A stretch of DNA of 49,239 nucleotides from CAYFKJ01 sp964528595 (GTDB taxonomy: Bacteria; Pseudomonadota; Alphaproteobacteria; UBA2966), in contig CAZGTM010000027.1 of assembly GCA_964528595.1 (NCBI GenBank), positions 1 through 49,239 on the forward strand. The letters run 5' to 3'. Each line of letters opens with the position of its first letter. The first letter of the stretch is position 1. This document shows positions 44,447 to 49,239 of this stretch, in pieces. The position numbers and the translations under genes were made by a program. Under the pieces are notes generated by a model that saw only the letters and a list, made by a program, of their open reading frames with translations, did not search any database and had not been told where the DNA came from.

Positions 44447-45487
44447 ATGCTCGACCCCATGACTTTGGCTGAACAGCTTTCCGGACTTGACGACATCCGC
44501 GCTCTGGCGCGGCAGGTACCCGGCGCGGATACGGCCGCCGCCGAGCGGACCCGCGAGCGCGACGCCCAACTGACCAAACCGGCCGGCGCGCTCGGCCGTC
44601 TGGAGGACATCGCCGTCTGGCTGGCGGCCTGGCAAGGCAAACACCCGCCCAGCGCCGATCACGCACAGGTTTGCGTCTTTGCCGGCAACCACGGCGTCAC
44701 CGCCCAGGGCGTGTCGGCTTTTCCGGCCGAGGTGACCGTGCAGATGGTCGCCAATTTTAGCCACGGCGGCGCCGCCATCAATCAGCTCAGCGAGGCGAAC
44801 GGCGCCCGGCTCGACGTCGTGCCGCTGGAGCTTGACCGGCCGACCGCAGATTTCACCGAGGGGCCGGCCATGACCGAGGCCGAATTTACGGCCGCCCTGG
44901 CGGCGGGCATATCTGCGCTTTCCGCCGAGACCGATATCCTCTGCATCGGCGAAATGGGCATCGGCAACACGACGGCGGCGGCGGCGGTCTCCTGCGCCCT
45001 GTTCGGCGGCAGTGGCGCCGACTGGGTGGGACGCGGCACGGGTGTCGACGATGCCGGCCTGCGCCTCAAGGCGGACGTCGTCGACCGGGCTCTGGAACGC
45101 CACGGCGACGCTCTGGCCGACCCGCTGGAGATCCTGCGCCGCGTCGGCGGCCGGGAGCTGGCGGCCATGGCCGGCGCCGTACTGGGCGCCCGGATCCGTC
45201 GCATTCCCGTCATCCTGGACGGCTATGTGGCGACCGCCGCGGTAGCGCCTATTTTTCGATTGATTGACGGCGGCCTAGAGCACACATTAGTCGGGCATGT
45301 TTCGCAAGAACCGGGGCACAAGCGCCTGTTGGCGGCTCTGAACAAGGAGCCGCTTTTGGATTTAAACATGCGCTTGGGCGAAGCGTCGGGCGCGGCGGTC
45401 GCGCTGGGGATCGTCAGGTCCGCACTGGCCGCGCATAACGGGATGTCGACCTTTGCGGAGGCCGGCGTCGCGGAGAAGGATGAATAG
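44447..45487 (+). CDS. cobT: Nicotinate-nucleotide--dimethylbenzimidazole phosphoribosyltransferase
   Basis: The 346-residue enzyme activates the lower-ligand base by transferring phosphoribose from nicotinate mononucleotide. It has KPAGALGRLEDIAVWLA near the start, then VFAGNHGVTAQGVSAFP, IGEMGIGNTTAAAAV and the VGHVSQEPGH block near the C-terminus. AAAGGA lies 8 bases before the ATG at 44447. This is the Salmonella-type CobT; it is not the CobT chelatase subunit that would partner CobN. It is divergent from cobV. Confidence 0.95.
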   Translation: MLDPMTLAEQLSGLDDIRALARQVPGADTAAAERTRERDAQLTKPAGALGRLEDIAVWLAAWQGKHPPSADHAQVCVFAGNHGVTAQGVSAFPAEVTVQMVANFSHGGAAINQLSEANGARLDVVPLELDRPTADFTEGPAMTEAEFTAALAAGISALSAETDILCIGEMGIGNTTAAAAVSCALFGGSGADWVGRGTGVDDAGLRLKADVVDRALERHGDALADPLEILRRVGGRELAAMAGAVLGARIRRIPVILDGYVATAAVAPIFRLIDGGLEHTLVGHVSQEPGHKRLLAALNKEPLLDLNMRLGEASGAAVALGIVRSALAAHNGMSTFAEAGVAEKDE

Positions 45488-45512
45488 GTCGCCGGCAGCC
45501 AAGGGGGCGAGG

Positions 45513-45536
45513 GCGGTATCCTTCACCGCACTTTTT
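45513..45536 (+). terminator. Possible intrinsic terminator after cobT
   Basis: GCGGT (45513-45517) and ACCGC (45525-45529) form a short stem, followed after two bases by TTTTT. The stem has only five pairs, so termination is uncertain. Confidence 0.4.
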
Positions 45537-45559
45537 GGGGGTAATACTTAGGGGCTGAC

Positions 45560-45979
45560 ATGAGTGGCGAATCCATTCTTCTGATCGAAGACGAGAACAT
45601 GTTGAGCAGGCTCTACGGCGACATGATGACCGCCAAGGGCTATGTCGTGACGTCCGCCTCGGGCGTGGAAGAAGCGCTCAAGGCGCTCGAAGAGTCCCTC
45701 CCGGACATCATCCTGACCGATATCATGATGCCCGAGATCGACGGCATCAAAGGCTGTGGCATGATCCGTGAACGCTTCGGCGAGGGCGTTCCCATCGTGT
45801 TTGTCTCGGCGCTCGACGATCGAGACACCGTTACCAAGGCATTTGCCGCCGGCGGCGCCGATTATCTGACCAAGCAGGCCTCGCTGGAAGACATCCTGAA
45901 CCGTATCGAACTGTGGCTCGAAACACCGCCCGCCGAGCGGGCGGCGCAGACCGAACGCTTTCGCACCGACCTGGCCTAA
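45560..45979 (+). CDS. Single-domain response regulator (CheY-like receiver)
   Basis: The 139-residue protein is a receiver domain without an output domain. Phosphorylation site Asp54 (LTDIMMPEIDG), acidic pair near residues 10-11 (IEDEN), Ser83 (FVSALDD) and Lys105 (YLTKQ) are all present. A C-terminal tail of about 25 residues is polar. No histidine kinase is encoded nearby, so it is an orphan that probably acts by protein contact. No link to the cobalamin genes is visible. Confidence 0.9.
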   Translation: MSGESILLIEDENMLSRLYGDMMTAKGYVVTSASGVEEALKALEESLPDIILTDIMMPEIDGIKGCGMIRERFGEGVPIVFVSALDDRDTVTKAFAAGGADYLTKQASLEDILNRIELWLETPPAERAAQTERFRTDLA

Positions 45980-46004
45980 GCCGCGCGGCCCGGCGCAATA
46001 GGTC

Positions 46005-47306
46005 TTAACGCTCCTGCATGGCGGATTGGAAAGCGCCGAGGAAGGGGTCCAGCAGGTATTCCAGCACCGAGCGCTTGCCCGTCTGGATACTGCAGATCAC
46101 CTGGACGCCCGGCACCAGGGAATATCGCGCGCCGCGCCGTTCGAAGTAGTCCACTGCCGTTTCAACCCTGACCTTGTAGTAGGGGACGTTGTCCTCGGTC
46201 GTCAGGGTGTCGGGGCTGATATGGGCGACCCGACCCTCGATGCGTCCGAAGCGTATGGCGTCGGCGGAGGCCAGCGTCACCTTGGCCAGCTGACCCGGCG
46301 CCACGTAACCGACATCCTGGGCCGGCAGCTTGGCCTCGATCACCAGGCGGTCCCCGGCGGGGACGACGTCGACCACGTCGTCGCCGGGGCGCACCACGCC
46401 GCCCACGGTGGCGACGTGGAGCGATTTGACCACGCCGTCGACCGGTGACCGCAAGGTAGTGCGGGCGAGGTTGTCCTGGAGCTTCGACATGCGCTCGGCA
46501 AACTCGTCGAGCGAACGGCGCTTGGTGTCCAATTCCTGGCGGACGGTTTCGTTGAACTGATGCCGCAGCGCGGAAGTCTGGGCGCGCGCCTCCGACACCC
46601 CCGCCTCGACCCGTTTCAACGCCGCCTCGTCCTCCGCCACGCCGCCGACCAGCGAGGTTTCCTCCTTCAGGAGGTTGAGGTGCAGCATGCGGTTGGTCAG
46701 ATCCTCCTTCATCAGCTCCTCGCTGATGGCGATCTGCTCCTTCAACAGCACGAGGCTTTTGCGCCGCTTGTCGATACGGGCGCTGATCTCCCGCACCTCC
46801 TCCCGGCGCTGGGTGATCAGTTGGCGTTGGGCGGCGATCTCGTTGTCGATGCGGCTGATGCGCGTCTTGAAGCGCTTGCGCGCCTCATCCACCAGGGCCT
46901 TGTGGGAGGCCGCGAAGTCCTTGCGGAAATTGATGCGCTTGGCGCCCGACAGTTCGGCTTCAAGGCGGGCCACGTCGACGCGCAGCGCAGTCATGCGCAC
47001 CACGAGTTCTTGAACGTCGGCATCGGAGGCGGTTTGTTCCAGCACAACCAGCGCCTGGCCCGATTTTACCCGATCCCCTTCACGGACCAGAATTTCCCGG
47101 ACGATGCCGCCCTCCAGATGCTGGATCGCCTTAACCTGGGACGACGGCACGACCTCGCCGACCGCGTCGCTGACGACATCCAGCCGGCCGAAATAGCTCC
47201 AGGCGGCAAATGCCGCCACAGCCAACAGACAAAGTGCCAGAAGAAGATGGCTGGCCGCGCCCGCGCCATATTGGCCGGCCTCCGTCTGCGGCTGAGGGCC
47301 GGTCAT
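46005..47306 (-). CDS. Type I secretion periplasmic adaptor, HlyD family
   Basis: The 433-residue membrane-fusion protein has a short cytoplasmic N-terminus and one membrane helix (about 20-38, LLLALCLLAVAAFAAWSYFG). A biotinyl-lipoyl half (SSQVKAIQHLEGGIVREILV, then EGDRVKSGQALVVL), a long coiled-coil hairpin (about 120-290) and the second half with SPVDGVVKSLHVATVGGVVRPG follow. It connects the inner-membrane ATPase to an outer-membrane TolC channel, which is not encoded here. The ATGA overlap with the ATPase gene shows tight coupling. Confidence 0.92.
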   Translation of the reverse strand: MTGPQPQTEAGQYGAGAASHLLLALCLLAVAAFAAWSYFGRLDVVSDAVGEVVPSSQVKAIQHLEGGIVREILVREGDRVKSGQALVVLEQTASDADVQELVVRMTALRVDVARLEAELSGAKRINFRKDFAASHKALVDEARKRFKTRISRIDNEIAAQRQLITQRREEVREISARIDKRRKSLVLLKEQIAISEELMKEDLTNRMLHLNLLKEETSLVGGVAEDEAALKRVEAGVSEARAQTSALRHQFNETVRQELDTKRRSLDEFAERMSKLQDNLARTTLRSPVDGVVKSLHVATVGGVVRPGDDVVDVVPAGDRLVIEAKLPAQDVGYVAPGQLAKVTLASADAIRFGRIEGRVAHISPDTLTTEDNVPYYKVRVETAVDYFERRGARYSLVPGVQVICSIQTGKRSVLEYLLDPFLGAFQSAMQER

Positions 47307-48997
47307 TGTCCGGCCTCCGGCAGGTTGGCGGCCCGCGGCGGCGGGGCTTGCGTCAGGGTCGAGAATTTCGGCACCGGTTTTTCGTTGAGATCGAGGAGGT
47401 GATGCGCGCCGCGGATGATCTGGGCGTCATGGGAAAAGGCGATGATGGTATGACCTTCCGCGGCAAGCTGGTTCATGACGCCGTAGACGTGCGCCGCCCC
47501 CTCGGCATCCAGTCCCTCGGTCGGCTCGTCCAGGATTACCAGCTTGCCGTCGTGGGCCAGTCCCCGCGCCAGCGCCAGGCGGCGGCGCATGCCGAGCGAC
47601 AGATTGGACCCGCCGTTCAGCAACGGCATATCCAGGCCCGCAGCGTGGCGGTCGACAAACTCGCCCAATCCGACACGGCCGAGCAGGGCGTGGATAGCCG
47701 CCGCATCGAGATCTTCCCTGAAGGCTTGGAAATTCTCCCGCAGGGTCGCGCCGAGAAATTTCGGCTCCTGCGGCAGATAGACGATTTGCCGGCGCCACCA
47801 GACGGGCGCGATTTGGGCGAGATCGACGCCGTCGACCAGCACGTGGCCGCGGCCCGGCTCCAGCAACCCGACCAGAAGCCGCGCCAACGTGGTTTTGCCG
47901 CTGCCGTTGGCGCCGGTCACGACCAGCACCCGGCCCGGCTGAAGTTCGAAGTCGAGTTGTTCGAACAGGGGCGCCTGCGAGCCCGGATAGGCAAAGGACA
48001 CATCCTTCAGCGTAAGCCGCCCAGAATAATCTCCAATCGCCGTGCCGTCCTCACGTTCCCGGGGCAGCCGCGCAAACTCGGTGAACATGTCGCGGGCCTG
48101 GCGCGCCCGGGCCCAGCCCTCGGTCATCTGCGCCAGGCTGGCCAAGGGAACGAGGGCGCGCATGGCGAGAATGTTGGCGCCGATCATGGTGCCGACGTCC
48201 AACTCGCCGCGTACGACGAGCATAGCGGCGAGGCTGATCATGACAATGGTCATCAGGGCTTGGGCGCTTTGGATCAGACCCTGGATGGCGTTTTGCCGGC
48301 TGCCGATCCGGCGCTTGAGACCGTCCAGGGCGCGCACGCCCAGCGCCCAGCGGCGGCGGAGGAAATCGGCGGCGTTGAACACGCGCACGGCATCGGCTGC
48401 GTCGATAGCCGAATCGATCAGAACGCCCCGGCGCCCGCCGGCCTGGGACATGCCCTTGGTCAAACCGCGCATCGAGGCCATGGCGAACAACACCGCAAGG
48501 AAAACGGCGGCGACGAAACCGGCCGCGACGATGGCGAGAACGGGATGCAACAGAAACAGGGCGCCGAGGAACAACAGGGCGAAGGGTACGTCCATCAGGG
48601 TGCAGAGGTGGGGCGCGGAAAAGGCCTGGCGGATGGTATCGCCGCCGGCCAGCACCTCGCGCCTCAGGCCCGGCGGCAGCATGTCCATGGCGGCGGCCTT
48701 GGCCCCGGTCAGCACGCCATAGGTATCCAGCGACAGGGCTTCGTCGGGCCGCGCGTTGACGGCTTCGGCGAAGCGCAACCGGACGCGCCGGAAACCGAAC
48801 TCGAGCAAGATCGCGATGACCGCCCCGCCGGTCAATGTCGCGAGCGTCGAATCGACGCCATGGGCAACGTAGCGGTTCAGCACCTGGATGACGAATATCG
48901 GCGTCGCCAGGGCCAGTATGTTGGCGAACAGCGACGCCGCCAGCATTTCGAATGCCAGCACCGGCCGGACCGCCAGTCTGCGCAGCACTTCAAACAT
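47303..48997 (-). CDS. Type I secretion ABC transporter, permease/ATPase
   Basis: From the ATG at 48997 the product is 564 residues: an ABC exporter membrane domain (six helices, about 20-300) fused to an ATPase. Walker A is TGANGSGKTT (361-370) and Walker B is LVILDEPTEG (487-494), and His523 is in the H-loop (FSHD). The signature reads LSLGM at 466-470 instead of LSGGQ, an unusual change at normally fixed positions. There is no C39 peptidase domain, so the cargo should carry an uncleaved C-terminal signal. A longer frame reaching 49192 overlaps the preceding glycosyltransferase gene in another frame and was rejected. No cargo gene is seen. Confidence 0.9.
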   Translation of the reverse strand: MFEVLRRLAVRPVLAFEMLAASLFANILALATPIFVIQVLNRYVAHGVDSTLATLTGGAVIAILLEFGFRRVRLRFAEAVNARPDEALSLDTYGVLTGAKAAAMDMLPPGLRREVLAGGDTIRQAFSAPHLCTLMDVPFALLFLGALFLLHPVLAIVAAGFVAAVFLAVLFAMASMRGLTKGMSQAGGRRGVLIDSAIDAADAVRVFNAADFLRRRWALGVRALDGLKRRIGSRQNAIQGLIQSAQALMTIVMISLAAMLVVRGELDVGTMIGANILAMRALVPLASLAQMTEGWARARQARDMFTEFARLPREREDGTAIGDYSGRLTLKDVSFAYPGSQAPLFEQLDFELQPGRVLVVTGANGSGKTTLARLLVGLLEPGRGHVLVDGVDLAQIAPVWWRRQIVYLPQEPKFLGATLRENFQAFREDLDAAAIHALLGRVGLGEFVDRHAAGLDMPLLNGGSNLSLGMRRRLALARGLAHDGKLVILDEPTEGLDAEGAAHVYGVMNQLAAEGHTIIAFSHDAQIIRGAHHLLDLNEKPVPKFSTLTQAPPPRAANLPEAGQ

Positions 48998-49239
48998 CGG
49001 TTTCGGCGTCTCCCTGCAAAGACGGTCGATTATCAACCGCCCGCGTCCAGAGGTCCAGCAGCGCCGCCTCGAGATTTCGGGTGAAAAGGGCGGTGTCGAA
49101 CAAAGGTGCGGAATTATGGTTTTGTAATACTTGCCGGCGAAGGGCGGCCAACGCGCCCGGCACAGCCGCCAATTGGCACGCCCGGGAGACATAATCGGCG
49201 CGATCGGTTGCGACCAGTTGCGGCAGACCGGCCGCGGCC
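48990..49239 (-). CDS. C-terminal end of an O-GlcNAc transferase (SPINDLY)-like glycosyltransferase, 5'-truncated by window edge
   Basis: The last 83 codons of a minus-strand gene are present, entering at the right edge and stopping at 48990. They read AAGLPQLVATDRADYVSRAC, then ALAALRRQVLQ and SAPLFDTALFTRNLEAALL. This matches the ending of bacterial TPR/O-GlcNAc transferase-like proteins, where a D-Y-V and an APLFD-F-R-LE pattern recur. The catalytic site is outside the window. The gene overlaps the type I ATPase start by 8 bases, so the glycosyltransferase and secretion system are probably one operon. Confidence 0.7.
   Translation of the reverse strand, partial: AAAGLPQLVATDRADYVSRACQLAAVPGALAALRRQVLQNHNSAPLFDTALFTRNLEAALLDLWTRAVDNRPSLQGDAETDV

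Noticed and set aside
44447..45487. CobT as the missing chelatase partner of CobN
   Set aside because: The protein is the phosphoribosyltransferase of the same name in Salmonella nomenclature, with no AAA+ or von Willebrand A-type features.

Overview
The window is very G+C-rich and densely packed. Many neighbouring genes overlap through a shared ATGA, and no insertion sequence, phage gene, tRNA, rRNA or CRISPR array was seen. A DUF2794 gene, the tesA/ybbA/ybbP arrangement and the cob gene set point to an alphaproteobacterium, probably Rhodospirillales-like. That placement is inference from gene content.

Positions 1-23734 are mostly housekeeping and accessory metabolism. They hold a YbbA/YbbP-type ABC exporter facing a TesA-like esterase, a 2'-5' RNA ligase-like phosphodiesterase, and an operon of an enolase-superfamily dehydratase, a fructosamine-kinase-like protein and a low-molecular-weight tyrosine phosphatase. 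A sirtuin and a secreted trypsin-like protease follow. Next are a Lon-like protease with a UspA-like protein and a cupin, a small zincin, a short-chain dehydrogenase and two tandem EamA transporters. An operon of acetoacetyl-CoA synthetase, a HIT protein and FolD is followed by a possible small RNA with a strong terminator, a TauE-type permease, DUF2794 and a Dpp/Opp-type ABC transporter without a binding protein.

Positions about 24040-45487 are a large cobalamin block. A B12 riboswitch leads cobU-cobW-cobN-cobO-cobQ. cbiB lies convergent to cobQ and divergent from cbiX-cobH-cobL-cobI-(cbiG-cobJ fusion)-cobM. cobK-cbiD run back on the minus strand, then cbiA on plus, cobV-cbtB-cbtA on minus and cobT on plus. 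CbiX, CbiG and CbiD mark the cobalt-early (anaerobic-type) route, and with the shared enzymes every corrin-ring step from precorrin-2 (after CbiX chelation) to cobyrinate diamide has a candidate. The large subunit CobN of the cobalt-late (aerobic) chelatase is nevertheless present, without CobS/CobT chelatase partners in the window. CbtA/CbtB probably supply cobalt. SUMT (CobA), the threonine-phosphate decarboxylase and BluB are not here.

Positions 45560-49239 hold a single-domain response regulator and a type I secretion pair (ABC ATPase and HlyD-type adaptor) just downstream of the end of an O-GlcNAc-transferase-like gene that runs off the window.
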